Notes: generated by a model not told the origin, from the letters alone. Positions 23,002-35,313 are shown, numbered from the stretch's first letter. The stretch: DNA of 64,000 nt from Diplonema papillatum (GCA_030068145.1 JAPJBO010000358.1:124001-188000), one strand, 5' to 3'. Numbers and translations: made by a program.

Positions 23002-23533
23002 GACCGGCAGGACGGAGAGAAAGCCAGGTTATCCGAGGTGGGTTCTTGCCCGTACGGGGGTGACCTGTTTTCGACTGCGTTCAATTTAGTCACGCCCAAC
23101 CCAAGCGAGTGCTGACCCGCAAGAGAGGAAGAAGGGCGAAAAACGTCGACCAGCCGCTGAAAGAGACGATGAAACCGCACGCCACGTGAATCTCCGCATT
23201 CCAGAGCGCATTGGTCCTCCTCCGCCTCCCCCGGGGACCACTTCGACCGACCGATGGCATGAGGTGTTTGGCGAGCGCTGTCTCATTTCCCTCCTGCGAC
23301 CCCGCGAATATGTGCATATGGTGAGATGATTGAAAGGGAGGGATGGAATTTGGGCAGAAAGCTTCTGGCGAAGTACGATGCTGCATGTGGGGTATGCCGA
23401 CCTACATCCTCGTATCCTGAGGCCGAATAACGGCCCAAGTTCATTCGGGAAGCCTTCATCATCATAAGCAATCGAAAAGAAAACAAAAGAGCGTTTTACC
23501 ACCTTGCGGGATGTTTGGCAGCCGCTGCTAAAC
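23002..23533. other. Gene B downstream flank
   Basis: No gene seen. Ends in GGCAGCCGCTGCTAAAC, the left half of a LINE landing site. Confidence 0.4.
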
Positions 23534-23589
23534 ATACAGTGCATGCTAATCCATGTGGTTCATGTACTTAAAAGAACTCAATGCTAAAC
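23534..23589 (+). mobile_element. LINE-B 3'-end stub (56 bp)
   Basis: CAGTGCATGCTAATCC through CAATGCTAAAC, identical in layout to 12651-12702. It follows a GCCGCTGCTAAAC target directly. The target and the stub end share the same T-to-A variant (CTAAAC rather than CTTAAC). Confidence 0.8.
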
Positions 23590-24189
23590 AAACATATCGT
23601 TCGCGGCGCCGAAGCTTTACCAGCTTCGGCTGACACCATTTGCGTACTTAACCATGGCTAAGAAGACGACTGAAAGCACAGACACAAAGATAGCTCAAAG
23701 CATTTGCAAAATAACCCGTTTTCACACTTCTTCTGAGCATGTAACTCCGTTTCTCTGGAAGCCGATGGACGAATCTGAAAATGGCCCGACAGACACTACA
23801 CTGACACTTCCAGGCTGCAGGAAGACCTGGTATGTCAGAGGGAGGTGATTCTGCCTTGTTTTTGCATTCTGCAGCCATTATTTCAGCCTAAACGAGCATC
23901 CGACCAGTTATCTTGGATTTCCCGAGCATTTTTGGACCACCTGAGTGGTAGGTTCCGAGTTTTGGGTTGCTGGGCCCCCCTTTTTCCGGCAAAACAGGCA
24001 CCGTAACCTATCCAAGACGAGTCCACGGTAGGAAGAAAAGGTCAAGCGATGGAGGCGTACACTTCGTACACTAGACCGATACGGGCTACTTGGCAACATG
24101 TACATCCACGTCGGGGGCCCGAGATCGCTTTCCACGTGAGTTCGGTGTCGGTCGCAAGAGACATGGAAATGGCAAAGCACATCCGAAAT

Positions 24190-24560
24190 AAGAGGACGCG
24201 CTAAAATAAGTCGAATACCTACTCCCCCGTGCATAAGATGGATGAATAATTCGGGTTTTGGCGGTATCCATCTTAATCAAGGGGGGTATCCATTCTTAAA
24301 CACGAGGGCACTGTAGACTACAGTGTAGTCGCCTTACACGGGAGTACCTCACCCCCGTGTTAAGATGGATTGGCATTCTCGCCCGTTATCCATCTTAATC
24401 AAGGGGGTTTGGCTATCCATCTTATGCACGGGGGTAGTCGGCAATAGGCAACAGAGATACACGCACAAGCACACGTACTGTCACTACAGCAGATACGATA
24501 CACACACTAACATACTATACCTTAAAGGAACCTTTACGACAATGGTCACCCGAAGTTCTT
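24190..24560 (+). repeat. Family 1 repeat interrupted by a MITE
   Basis: Left half 24190-24222 and right half 24441-24560 are contiguous in the uninterrupted copies at 21055 and 35990. Confidence 0.75.
24224..24440. mobile_element. TA-flanked MITE with about 20-bp inverted ends
   Basis: Inverted ends CCCCCGTGCATAAGATGGA / TCCATCTTATGCACGGGGG, both flanked by TA, suggest a Tc1/mariner-type MITE. Two internal CCATCTTAATCAAGGGGG copies and a central CACTGTAG-A-CTACAGTG hairpin are visible. No ORF. Confidence 0.8.
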
Positions 24561-24636
24561 GCCGGAGAGCCATTCAGTGTCTCTCACGCTGCTACTCTTA
24601 CACTAGTCAAACGGCTTCGCCATCCCGCGACTTTTT

Positions 24637-24858
24637 TTTGTTGTATAAGCACCTGCTTTGTAGGAAATACTTGAGGAGACTGCCAGTTGCGATAGATCAA
24701 AGGAGGTAAATGTGCTGTAGCCCACACGAAACACAGGTAACCCTGGGTTTAGTGGCGGGCGTAAGCGTTCAACAAAAAAGACCCACTTTGTAGTTGTATT
24801 GTTTTCTCCCCCTCTAGCCTCCTTCGAAATGAGCACAAGGCAGTCCCTCGAGTATTTT
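24637..24858 (+). repeat. Dispersed repeat family 3, long copy
   Basis: About 220 bp from TATAAGCACCTGCTTTGTAG to AGTCCCTCGAGTATTTT. Near-identical copies at 38874-39092 and 60030-60252; reverse copies at 44264-44396 and, diverged, 29280-29420; fragments near 5315, 12010, 12980 and 36690. Its reverse strand keeps an open frame (see findings). Confidence 0.9.
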
Positions 24859-24869
24859 TCCGACAAACC

Positions 24870-27700
24870 ATGTCATTCCTGCCGCCTGTTTCTTTTGTAC
24901 GAAGTGTACGAGTCGTTTTTCAGAGTGCAAGTTCGCTTAAGGATCCGGGGTTTTATAAAGTCTCAGACGAGAAACATGAAGGAAGAACCCGATGGCATGG
25001 ACGGAAACGACAGTCACGTACACCGCACGTGGTGTTGAAATTTAACTACGCTCATGGATAGGTCTGTATGTTGTGCTGAACTGGCCCACCTTCAGCTAGA
25101 CGGGCGCCGTGGAGTGCACTCTTCGTTCTCTCTCTCGACCTAAGGAGAGACAACGGCCGACACCGCCCTGAGTGTTTGAAGTCCACTTGCTTCAGAAGCA
25201 AGGTTGGAAGGGGACGATTCGGAAACTTAAGGATTCGGAATTGGCGAATAGCACAGGCAATTCCTTCCTCTACCTTGTTCCCGACCTCGCTCCCTTCTAT
25301 CGGTTTTGCGTTAATCTCCCTGTCGTACAATAGAGAAAAGCTCAGAACGAGACCTCCCTCTCCCTCTCTCTCTCTCTTTCTTTCTCTGTATTCCTCCCCC
25401 TCTGTCATGACAACCAATCAATTCAAACGACAACTGGCAGCGCAGCAACATTTTCAGTTGATCGTCGTGAACTGAAGAAGAAAAGCTGAAAAAGGAACGA
25501 AACAAAGGAGGTCTTCATTTTCCCACACTAACTGTTACGCAGCAAGTGAAAAGAAAAATGAAGATTCTTTTATTATCGATTAGTCAACCTCTACGACCGC
25601 TCAGGAGCACCTTCGAAAAGAAGACTTGTACTCACGTACAAAAAGTTCCGATTCATTCCATCGCAGATGAGCGGTCCAGACCAGCTCACGCGCCAAAGGT
25701 GTGGAGTTGACCCCGAGAATAAAAGAAGGATGCAATGGGTGCGAGCAATATCCCATAGCTGTGAAAATAATGAAGAACCGCAGCTGCGGCGGAATCCACT
25801 AAGAAGCACCCCCTGGTTCGCCAGCCTTCGTGAATCAGGCCGCACATGTTACTACCCCGAGGCAGGATGAACCATGGAAGAATAGGGAGTCGCCTGTCGG
25901 CTTTGTTTTCTTTGGTCCTCCTGACCCGTGGCAGAAGAAGAAGAAGAAAAAAGCCGCACCGGGTCCCGGAACGTGAGTCGGAGGCAGCACAGTGCTACAA
26001 CCCCGTCCGCTCTGCCCTGTGGCTGATCGTCTCGACGAGCATGTGTTCAGCGCAAGCGCCAAGCCCCAAGGTGCGCCACGCCTTGATGCTTTAGTTTGGG
26101 AAATCGGTAGCCACTTGACCCGATGGCCCGTGGCTCTGCAGTACCGCCGAACACGTGAAGCTTGGCTCCCGTGTAGCAGGCTTTCCCTGGTACCAGTCCA
26201 AGTTCTTCGCGGCTCTCTTCTGAGTTTCATACTCTGCCAGGCCGGTGCTTTGGTCTGCGAAGGTTGTGCACCAGGGTGTCTTGGTCGGGTTCTCCCTGTC
26301 TAGCTTGCCCCCACAGTACTTGCAAATGCACGTGAAAAAGTCCGGACTGACGCATCGCCAGATGATCTTCTGCTTCGCAAGCAGGGAAAGGGACTTTGTC
26401 CCACGGAACTGCCGTATGGAAGCGGATAGCTTGTACCTTACAACACCCCCGACACACTCTGGTTCTTGCAGTTTTGCGTGCAACCGGGGTTTTGATACTA
26501 TCTGAAGCTGACACATGGCGTTGAATGTGGCTTGGAGGGCTGCCTTGATATTGAACGAAGTCAATCAACAAACGAGCCTAGACGTTTCAGACCGTTGGCA
26601 TCGAAACGAATCTTTCTGCACAAGGAACACGTCAAACAACTAAGGTGAGATCGGCTTGCCCGTTCCCCCGTGCTTCCCCTTTTCACCATACTTCAACAAC
26701 CCCCTTGTTGGGGGTTGGCCACAATAAGTCCATCACGCCCCCCCCCTTACCTATTCCCAAACACGCCCTAAACGCGTTAAGGGACTTCACAAGGTTTCAC
26801 AACGGAGTGACACATCACCCGAAACGCGCGGCACCCTCCCACTTTTCTCAACCCCCTCCATACCCAAGCCTCTACGGTCAACCGGAGACGTTAAAATACC
26901 GACCTTGTAATCCACAAACAACGCTAGAATGCGGGGTTGCAGATGGATTCGGTTCGAAAAGCATAGCATACACCCCGGACTCCCACTCCGGATCGAGACG
27001 TCTGACACGTGTGCAAGATTTAGAATGCCTACCCCGGACTCCCACTCCGGATTGCGGGAGTGGTTTTGCGGTCGTTTATGCGTTCGGCCTCACTCAATGC
27101 GGGAGTCGCCACTCCCGAACTTTTTCACTCCCGCATTGACTTAGTATATGGCTGCGGAAGTCCGGACTGTAACAATCTTGCGGTTTGCTCCGATCAACCG
27201 GCAAGCACATACAAAACGAAGCGCCCGTGAATACGACGCTCTACTTTAACTCCCTGTATCTTTTTGCTGAACGCTTCCGCCCCGGCACGAAATCCGGATG
27301 TTCCTGTGTTTCGTGGGCCACCGCGCGCATGTCCCTCCTATGAGATTTTCCAAGCTGGTAGCGCCGAGTACTTGTGTGTCGAAAGAAGACCAAGACATTC
27401 TCGATTCAAAAGCATTCGTCACAAACTTGGCTAGCCCGTAGTCAAAGTGGTGGGCAAATATGGCTACAACCTTTTCATACTGCCTAACACCCAGCCTCAA
27501 TGGCCAACCGGAAGACCCCAAAACACCGAACCCTTAAAACCACAATAAGCGCCCCCTACCGCGAGAAACGAAGGTGAAACAACCGCTGTTTCCCACCCCA
27601 AATGGCACTCGTACACTTGTACGCCCCCCATGCGGTTCCTCCCCCCCTCTCCCACGCCGATCACGCCGAGCTCCTCAGTTCGTGTAATGTTGCACAAGAA
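24870..27700. other. Repeat-rich region without supported genes
   Basis: Contains a reverse family 1 copy (24895-24975), a CT-rich tract (25350-25385), direct repeats of ACTCCCACTCCGGAT near 26980 and 27035, and several frames of 80-165 codons with no protein-like composition or motif. Confidence 0.4.
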
Positions 27701-27759
27701 CAAAGCCGAACCGACCCTTCGTTCAGGGCTTACGCTCCGTTTTCGGCCTCAGAGAAAAT

Positions 27760-28075
27760 ACGTGTGGTCCACGTGTGGGCGCTTAAGGTTCGAGGGAAAA
27801 AGCCTTTCCCCCTATGTGCGGCGGGCAAAAAAAAAAAGCCTCACTACCGGACTTGGCGACACCTGGCTGTGTGTGCGGCCTTGGCGACTTGTGGGCCTAG
27901 ACTCCCCTGCATGTGGACCAACCTGAGGCAAGCACACGTGGGGGAAAAATTAAACCAAAATCCACATGTGGTACCTGTGGATCCACACGTGGAAGCACAC
28001 GTGGGAAATAAAATCCGAAAAAAATTAACGTGTGGAAATCAACACGTTCCACACGTGGAGCGTAAGCCCTGCCTA
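27760..28075. repeat. Cluster of CACACGTGG-type palindromes
   Basis: CCACACGTGG or one-mismatch forms (CCACGTGTGG, CCACATGTGG) occur about eight times in some 310 bp. CACGTG cores are E-box/G-box-like, but the motif density looks like a diverged short tandem repeat. Confidence 0.5.
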
Positions 28076-28291
28076 CGTTCCCCTGTTTTTCGTTTTAGCG
28101 AAAAGCAAAAGAATACACCAAAACTGCGCTTTTCTTGTCTGTTTCGTCTGAGTACAATCTTTCCCTTCCACCGGCCTTCTGCTTCCACCATCGCGAGACG
28201 GGATACTTGAGTCTCTGGAGTGATACGGAAGCACGCCTGCTGAAGGACAACATCCAGGGGGTTTTCTAATTATGAAGGCTTTGATGCTAGG

Positions 28292-28667
28292 CCAGTGCTC
28301 CCGCTAACGAAAAAGTGCGAGGAATTCCTCAAAAAAAAAAAAAAAACGCTAACCCAAACAACTTCCGCCGGTAGAGAAACCTTGCCTAACTGCCTTCGGG
28401 TAGGCTAGTCTGACACTAGTTCAAGTAGTAGTAGTAGTTGTCGTCGGGAAAAAAAAAAGAGGCTGGAAAAAGAGGGTGAGGAATTCCTCACCTTTTCCCC
28501 GTTGATACCGTTCGCCGCGGCCGGACCCCCCCCTCTGGAAGACTCGGGTGCCCCCCTGCAACAGAAGCTAATAGCCTGCACTAAACGAGAGAGGCTAGCG
28601 GGGGAGGAAAAAAAAGCCTAACCCAGGGTTTTGGGTTTCCTCACTAAAAGTGAGGTTAGCGGGAGCA
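28292..28667. mobile_element. MITE with CAGTGCTCCCGCTAAC inverted ends
   Basis: Left end CAGTGCTCCCGCTAAC and right end GTTAGCGGGAGCACTG are exact inverted repeats. Flanks share ATGCTAG on both sides, a 7-8 bp target duplication that suggests a hAT-type MITE. It landed in the TTGATGCTAGCATCAA palindrome of repeat family 4. No ORF inside. Confidence 0.7.
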
Positions 28668-28905
28668 CTGATGCTAGCATCAAACAACACGGGCATGAGA
28701 GACAGTGATGCTGTCTAAGCACTAAACTAAGATTTTCCCCCCCACGGGTGGCCTAGAAAACCCCCTGGTCATGAAAATAGTACCGAAAAGAGAATGAATT
28801 CAACAAAAAGGCTAATCACAACAGCGCAACCAAGCAAAACGAAACATCGACTGGAAAAATACTCGAGGGACTGCCTTCTGCTTATTTCGACGAAGGTAGA
28901 GGGGG

Positions 28906-29225
28906 CCCCTATACCCAGCTTTGACGAGTGATTTTCACGTCAACACCGCAACGGACCTCCGCCGGTCCTGTTTTGGTTCTAGCTATCCTAAGGGAAACTT
29001 CTGAGTGAACCAGCTACTAGCTGGTTCGATGGGTCTTTCGCCCCTATACCCAGCTTTGACGAGCGATTTGCACGTCAACACCGCAACGGACCTCCACCAG
29101 GGTTTCCCCCGACTTCGTCCTATCCAGGCATAGTTCACCATCTTTCGGGTCCCAACAAGTGTACTTAACCTCAAATCCCTTTCCCGTAAATCACGATCGA
29201 GCTGTGCTGCGTCCTCATGGATTGG
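28906..29225 (-). rRNA. 28S (LSU) rRNA fragment with an internal duplication, probably a pseudogene
   Basis: On the minus strand, 29160-28965 reads as conserved eukaryotic LSU domain II: GTTGGGACCCGAAAGATGG, then GAACTATGCCTGG, GACGTGCAAATC, GGGTATAGGGGCGAAAGAC, CTAGTAGCTGGTTC and AGTTTCCCTTAGGATAGC. 29225-29165 continues the 5' side (GGATTTGAGG). A second, more diverged copy of about 60 nt (GGAGGTCCGTTGCGGTG to GGGTATAGGGGC) is appended at 28962-28906. No other rRNA parts adjoin, so a dead fragment is likeliest. A discontinuous LSU gene piece, as in some protists, is possible but less so. Confidence 0.85.
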
Positions 29226-29279
29226 CTCATCTCCCTTTCAGCGCGGCTTGTGGGTTTGACAACACCCTGAGCCTCGCAC

Positions 29280-29420
29280 TAAACCCAGCTTACCTGTGTT
29301 TCGTGTGGGTAGAGCACATTTACCTCCTTTGAGATTGGAGTTTTGTTGCGATAGTGGAATGCTGATGAGTACCACACTAGAACAAATTTACCTCCGGCAA
29401 CCTCCTCGAGTATCTCCTAT
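29280..29420 (-). repeat. Diverged family 3 repeat, reverse
   Basis: Includes CCCAGCTTACCTGTGTTTCG and an ATTTACCTCC word, the reverse of family 3's GGAGGTAAATGTGC and ACACAGGTAA parts. Confidence 0.6.
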
Positions 29421-29962
29421 AAAGCAGCCTATACAACAACTAAACGGTCTGAAGTACAGGAACTTTGACGCGAAAAAAAAACGCACTAAGCTGAACTTCA
29501 CAAGCATACATAAAGTCGAAGGACACCATTCTGTACGTCCATTCGTGATCGTCGGAAACACAAAAAAAAAAAACTGACGAGGGGATGAGGGCCAGAGAGA
29601 GGGCTTTTTAGCGGGAGGGGTCACCTTACGACGATTCTCAGCGCTAGTCTCTCTCTCTCATCTTACCCTTGTTCTTTTGTGAGGATGCAAATCATCGACA
29701 GCGCTAGCGGATTCCGGATGCAATCACCGATATAGCAGCATGCCCGTAGTGCTGGGATGCGCACGCTATCGCGAGCACCCGCTGGCGATCACCTGGATCA
29801 AAAAAAAAAAAAAGAAAAAACACAAGTCAAATGGAGACTTCAAAAAACCGACCGATTACTACAAGAAACAGTCTAAAACGAAAGCGTTTTCCAAAGAAAA
29901 GGAACCGGTTGCTGCGCTAATACAACAGAATCTTTTTTTTCTTAGTAGTACATCTGTACGGA

Positions 29963-30196
29963 CGGGAACATTTCCGGAACAACGGTTGCACATGAAGAGA
30001 AAACGAAGCCAACGAACAAGTGCTCATACAGGAAACTTAACATTAAACTAAGATTTTCCCCCCAGAGAGGTTTATCCCCTGTACACGCGAAGAACTAGAA
30101 AACTTTGCCTTATCATGTTCATCACCTTTGGCCAGTTGATGCTGATCGTCCGTTGCTTCGTTTATCAGTGCAAGCCCCAACTCCGGAAATGTTCCA
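29963..30196. mobile_element. MITE family 7 (GGAACATTTCCGGA ends)
   Basis: Inverted ends GGAACATTTCCGGA / TCCGGAAATGTTCC. A related copy at 31190-31382 has the same ends and shares ACACG-GAAGAAC and CAGTTGAT words; a truncated one lies near 33930-34035. This copy carries a family 4 scrap (CATTAAACTAAGATTTTCCC) in the middle. Confidence 0.75.
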
Positions 30197-31189
30197 TTTT
30201 TTTCCTTACCTTCTTCCAAGAAGAACACATGCTAGCATCAAACGTGCATAAAAAGCAGACGGTAATGCTAAACAGCAAACCCCCTCTGAACCGACCAAAC
30301 AAACAACAATCGAGTGACCGCTCTCAGTCGTCGTTGACCATTGAATGGACATGACCAAGAGATAGTTGGTCAAAGGTTTGTCGCAGCCGCGACTGGCCTA
30401 CTGGATACAGCTTGCCAAAGAGGGCTGGCGAACATTGTCGCCGCCCTGAGGTTGCCGTGAAAATGTGAGCCGCGCACGGCGTTCGATAAACTCGGGTGAA
30501 TTCACGGAATTCAGCAATCCCCGGAGATTCGTCCTGCCCAGCGAAGTTCCTCACCGCTATCTTTCGTTTCTGTAAGAGGAATTTCAGTTCAGTACTTTCA
30601 TGCAGCCGTAAATAGGGGTCCCACTTTCAAGCCAGAAATTCAGTTCTGCCGCGTCCGACGAAGCTAGCAGCGGCAAACTAGCGGCAACCTGATCCGCGTC
30701 TGAGTCGTCACACGACGTCAGAGACACTGGAATCATTTTGCCCCAGCACTGGAGGATGCTTAGGCACCTTCGGCCCGCGGGGCCACTCTAGAAGGGAAGG
30801 TTCGGTCCCCAAACTTGACCCGGCACGCCACTGCAGTACGTTCCAAAGTATAGCCCCATTCCAGCACGAGCCGGTTGATCAAAGCGTTGGGCATGCAGGT
30901 TTGCTTCCTCCCGTTTCGTGTCGCGCAGGTGTAGCCACATTATCCATCGCCACGGGTTTCGAGGAGATCTTTTTTTTAGGGCTGAAAGCAAATTCTCCCA
31001 ATAGCCCATTGAGGAGAAGATTCTCCCACCACTGCGCGGCCCTCCCAATGGTGTAAGTTTGACGGCAGCACCTATAGCTACAGCAGTAGAACCGAGTTTT
31101 CGTACAAAGGGGTAGAACTGCATTCGGCTTATTAATGTACCGGACTGAATTCCTCTGTTTCTGTTTTTAACAGCGCACTTGTACTGGAG

Positions 31190-31382
31190 GGAACATTTCC
31201 GGAACAACGCACAAAGAGAAAACGATGCCAACGAGAAAGTGCTGAACAAACCTCCCCAGGAAGGTTTGTAGGTTTGTACCCTATACACGTGAAGAACACG
31301 AAACCTTTGCCTTCGTTTTCATCACCTTGGTCAGTTGATACGTACTTTTTGTCAGAGCAAGCCCAAACTCCGGAAATGTTCT
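31190..31382. mobile_element. MITE family 7, second copy
   Basis: Same GGAACATTTCCGGA inverted ends as at 29963; about 190 bp; no ORF. Confidence 0.7.
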
Positions 31383-31397
31383 TTTGTTATGCCACGT

Positions 31398-31560
31398 TGC
31401 AAAGTGTAACGAAACTGAACCGCCGCCCCCTGTTCATCATTAACTGCCACCTGTGAAATCACGTCCAGGATTCGGGTTCAGGCTAGTGCAGCAACGAGAC
31501 CTTTGGAGTTCCTTTCTTCTTTCTCCTACTCGCGGTGTACGGGGTTTCGATTAGGCACCT
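31398..31560 (+). repeat. Dispersed repeat family 8
   Basis: Second copy of the repeat at 7730-7906, directly right of a family 7 MITE. Confidence 0.65.
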
Positions 31561-32065
31561 GCTTAGCGGGTGTTTCTCGAGGAGGCCGCCAGTTGCCAAA
31601 GGAAAAACAAACAGATGTCTAGACTTCCTGGGATGAAAGCGCAGTGCAGTCTTCCCGCCAGAATATCTTCCTGACACGCGCGCACTCTATGACAAGAAAA
31701 GTCGCGGAGCTTTGTCGTGGCCAGGAAGAAACGTCCTCTGAGAAAAGAAGACTGCTCGCCCAGAAGTCAATACACAACCACGGGTTCCCTTTCGTTTCTT
31801 TGCTTCCTGCCCCTTCCTTACGGCATAGTGTAGCAGTAGTAGTGTTGAGCCTGATATGCAGTAACAGATCTGTGACGACAGACTGCGCAAGCCGCTACTA
31901 CCTCTTTGCATGCGTCGTCCGTGTCAGGCTATCCTAAGACGCAGTAGTGGCACGGGTTATACGCTGCCTTTGGATGTAGTGACCACAACCACTTCTGAAA
32001 ACATGGTAGTGAAACGCGCGTTACTTCGCTGCGTTTGTTTGTAAAGACTGCCCCGTTCTTCTCAC

Positions 32066-32472
<407 letters not shown>

Positions 32473-33122
32473 GGAGGTCTGCGGGCGTGAGCGTGTGGCG
32501 TGATTCACGCGTACCAAAACGGGCTTCTTTTGGTACGCGTGTGAAGAGCGTGGCGATCAGATCTCTGATAACCTCCTCCCAGCGCACCGGACACCCTGGC
32601 GGTGCTCTTCAACCCCCCTTCGGTTTGCAACTCATCAGGCCCTGCACCGGACATGAAGCGCGCAGACAACCTCCTACTCTACTACACTACTGCCTGAAGG
32701 GTGTACGCCCGGTACGACGTGCTCAGCGCACTAAAACGGGCATTTTTGAATCACGCGCGTGAAAAAGCGGAGCTTTTGTAGCCACGCGCGTATTTTGCGA
32801 TGAATGTAGGCGAGCGGGCGGAGCGCGCGTTCACTACCATGTAAAAAGATATACTTCCGCGGAGCTGTAGCTTCCACTGAGAGCTAACAGACAATCAGCG
32901 TCAACCGATCAACGATGGAAACGATAGCTACGAACAGACCGACAAAGCAGAATCACTGTGCTGTTCGTCTGCAGACAGTGGTCCGTGGCTTAAAGGACCG
33001 AAAACGGTGCAGATGGGAACTGAGCTGGTCCACCCCCTCCTGCCGATAGACTGATGGCGATATTCTGCATCGCCGACGGTGCGGTTATCTCTTCGCACGT
33101 GATGTGTCATGCTTTCGCCTCT

Positions 33123-33351
33123 CTAGCTCGTCTTGATATCGTCGCGCTCAGGCGCGCGTTTGGTGCTTCGCTTCTCCTTCGATTGCTCGTCCAGGTTCAT
33201 CGGTTGCGCGTCGATAGTTGCTTCCTTACGGCGGCGCTTGGGCGATGACCGTGCCGTCTTCTGTGGTGTTGCCGAGGTTGATCGTCGCTTCTTCGTCTTC
33301 GCTCTCGAGATTGGGGTTCGCTCGTCGTCCTCAGCTGCTTTCGGAAGCATG
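33123..33351 (-). CDS. Possible basic terminal exon (minus strand), unrecognised
   Basis: Minus-strand frame reading MLPKAAEDDERTPIS followed by a K/R/S-rich stretch (KTKKRRSTS, PKRRRKE) and a stop after RAPERDDIKTS. Composition suits a nuclear protein tail or a LINE basic tail. The sequence just downstream of its stop (33050-33120) is repeated near 17100-17345 and 17270-17345, so this may be the 3' end of a repeat family. Low confidence. Confidence 0.25.
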
Positions 33352-33565
33352 ATCCCATTTCTACTGTCGTGGGATCTCCCCCAGAAATTGTTCCTTTGAA
33401 AGCCCTGTCGTAAAGACCCACGAACCACGCAATAACTTTTGGTCCCCGGGTCTATTTTTCACGGTTTTCATCGGAGCTCATCGCGATCAGAAAACCGTCA
33501 AAAAAGGTCTGTTATGCGGACCAAAAAAAAAATCCAACTTTTTCCAGATTTTCAAAATGCCTCTG

Positions 33566-33800
33566 CTATTCAAGGTACCTCTTGTATTCAAGGTACCCCT
33601 CGGTGCCACGTTGGCGCGCTTCGTTTGCTTCGGCGGAGGCGCTGCTGCCGCGGGGCTTATCAGCTCCGCCTTCCGCTTCTCCGTCAGCCCGACCCCTCTC
33701 GCTACCGCCGCTCGATGGTGCCCTTTCCGACGGCGCTATCCGGGCCTCCGGCTCCGCAAGTCCGCGTGCCTTCTGCAGTGCTCGCACGTGGGCATTTCGT
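33566..33800 (-). CDS. Possible low-complexity E/A/S/R-rich exon (minus strand)
   Basis: Minus-strand frame rich in Glu, Ala, Ser and Gly (GRADGEAEGGADKPRGSSAS) ending EGYLEYKRYLE. Its GC level is higher than the flanks, as for exons in this window, but there is no motif and splice sites are unclear. Confidence 0.2.
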
Positions 33801-34189
33801 GGTCGAGACTGTGATAGACAGCAGTAGGCAACTCGATGTAGTTCCAGGAAAGAGGGGTGGACTGGCTCAGGACCAGTGCGATGTTGAGAACAAAACCGTT
33901 CCAACGTTCTTGCTTCAGAGAGACTTGCTTCCATGTACACGCGAAGAACAAAACCTATCGCAGTATCATTGATAGTTGGCGCTGATCATCCGCTTTCATT
34001 CGGGTATGCGTGCAGAGCCCAAACTCGGGAACAATTCTTCGATCGACCGTTGCCGTTGTCCCTGCTTCGATGGTTCATTTCGGGTCTCCCTTCTTTTGCT
34101 GCATAGTGTACAAAGGCTGCGGGCACCGCCGTCAACTTCGACGAAAGAATAGGTGCAACGCGTCAAAGCAATCCAACAAGGTGCATACT

Positions 34190-34445
34190 TGAAAACAACA
34201 GACCAGCAGGTGCGGGCCTCCGGGAGGGTGGAGGGGAGGTTGGATGTACGATGATTCGGCTTGGCTTATGGCCAATTGCAGCGGCACGTGAGGTGGGTCG
34301 GTTCGCTGGGAAGAAGGCCGGCGGCGCAGAGCGTCTGCTGGAGGCCTCGAAGGACGCGAAGAAGCGGGGCGAAGCTGAGGCAAAGCGGCACCGGAAGCGA
34401 GCGGAGAACCACTTGGCGGCGGCGTGTGAGAAGAAGGCAATCGAA
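34190..34445 (+). pseudogene. Truncated upstream copy of gene C exon 1
   Basis: Repeats the acceptor (GACCAGCAG) and the first ~65 codons of gene C, from MIRLGLWPIAAAREVGRFAG, then leaves the homology. The short frame from ATG 34251 stays open for 87 codons and keeps the presequence-like N-terminus. Confidence 0.7.
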
Positions 34446-34587
34446 ACGCAGCACCCCACGCAACGTATGCGGAACAGCGCAGTCCCGCAGCTGTCAAGTT
34501 CGACTAGTGAATAGCGCAACCTTCAAGCGTCTTGCAACACGTAGAACAGTCCAGGAAGGTGCATACTTCAAAACAACCGACCAGCAG

Positions 34588-35313
34588 GTGCGGGCCTCCG
34601 GGAGGGTTGGGGGGAGGTTGGTACGTACGATGATCCGGCTTGGCTTATGGCCGATTGCAGCAGCACGTGCGGTGGGTCTGCAGCTTCGTTTCGCTGGGAA
34701 GAAGGCCGGCGGCGCAGACCGTCTGAAAGCCTCGATGCAGCGGTCGCTGGAGGCTTCGAAAGACGCGAAGAAGCGGGGCGAAGCTGAGGCAAAGCGGCAC
34801 CGGAAGCGAGCGGAGAATCACTTGGCGGTGGCGAAGAAAGCCGCCGCCGCGCGCGAGAAGAAGGCGAAGGAACGCGAAAAGAAGCAGCGAGAGGCGCTGA
34901 AGAAGCTCGCGGCCGCCGCGAAGAAGGCGAAGGCCGAGGCCAAGAAGACGACTGCCCGCATCCGCCGCGAGGCGAAGGCGCAGGAAAAGCGCGCCCGCTC
35001 GCAGCTCGCCGCCGCCGAGCGCCTAACCCTGCAACTGGCCGCGAAGGAAGCTTCGAAGCCGGCCCCCCGCGCCAAGGCCGGAGGCTCCCCGCGCAGCCGC
35101 AGCAGCAGCAGCAGCAGCGGCAGCGGAGCGCAGTCGAAGCCCGGGAGGCGTTCCAAAGGCGGGGCTGTGCTCCCCCGCACGTCGCCCCGCGCCCGGAGCA
35201 GTCCCGACGACAGCGTCGTGCGGCGGGAGATCGAAAAAGAGGCCCGCAAGCTGTTGAGCCTCATCCGGTGGCTCCATCGCATCCCGTCGTGCAGTTCCAG
35301 CAAAGAGTCTCCG
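34588..35313 (+). CDS. Gene C exon 1 (5' UTR and K/A-rich coiled-coil)
   Basis: Acceptor-like CCGACCAGCAG ends at 34587. The 42 nt up to ATG 34630 could be a 5' UTR following cis- or trans-splicing. Coding ends phase 0 at donor GTGTGT (35314). Confidence 0.6.

Noticed and set aside
27602-28210. 202-codon ORF
   Set aside because: Runs through the CACGTG cluster and a homopolymer; the residue pattern is not protein-like.
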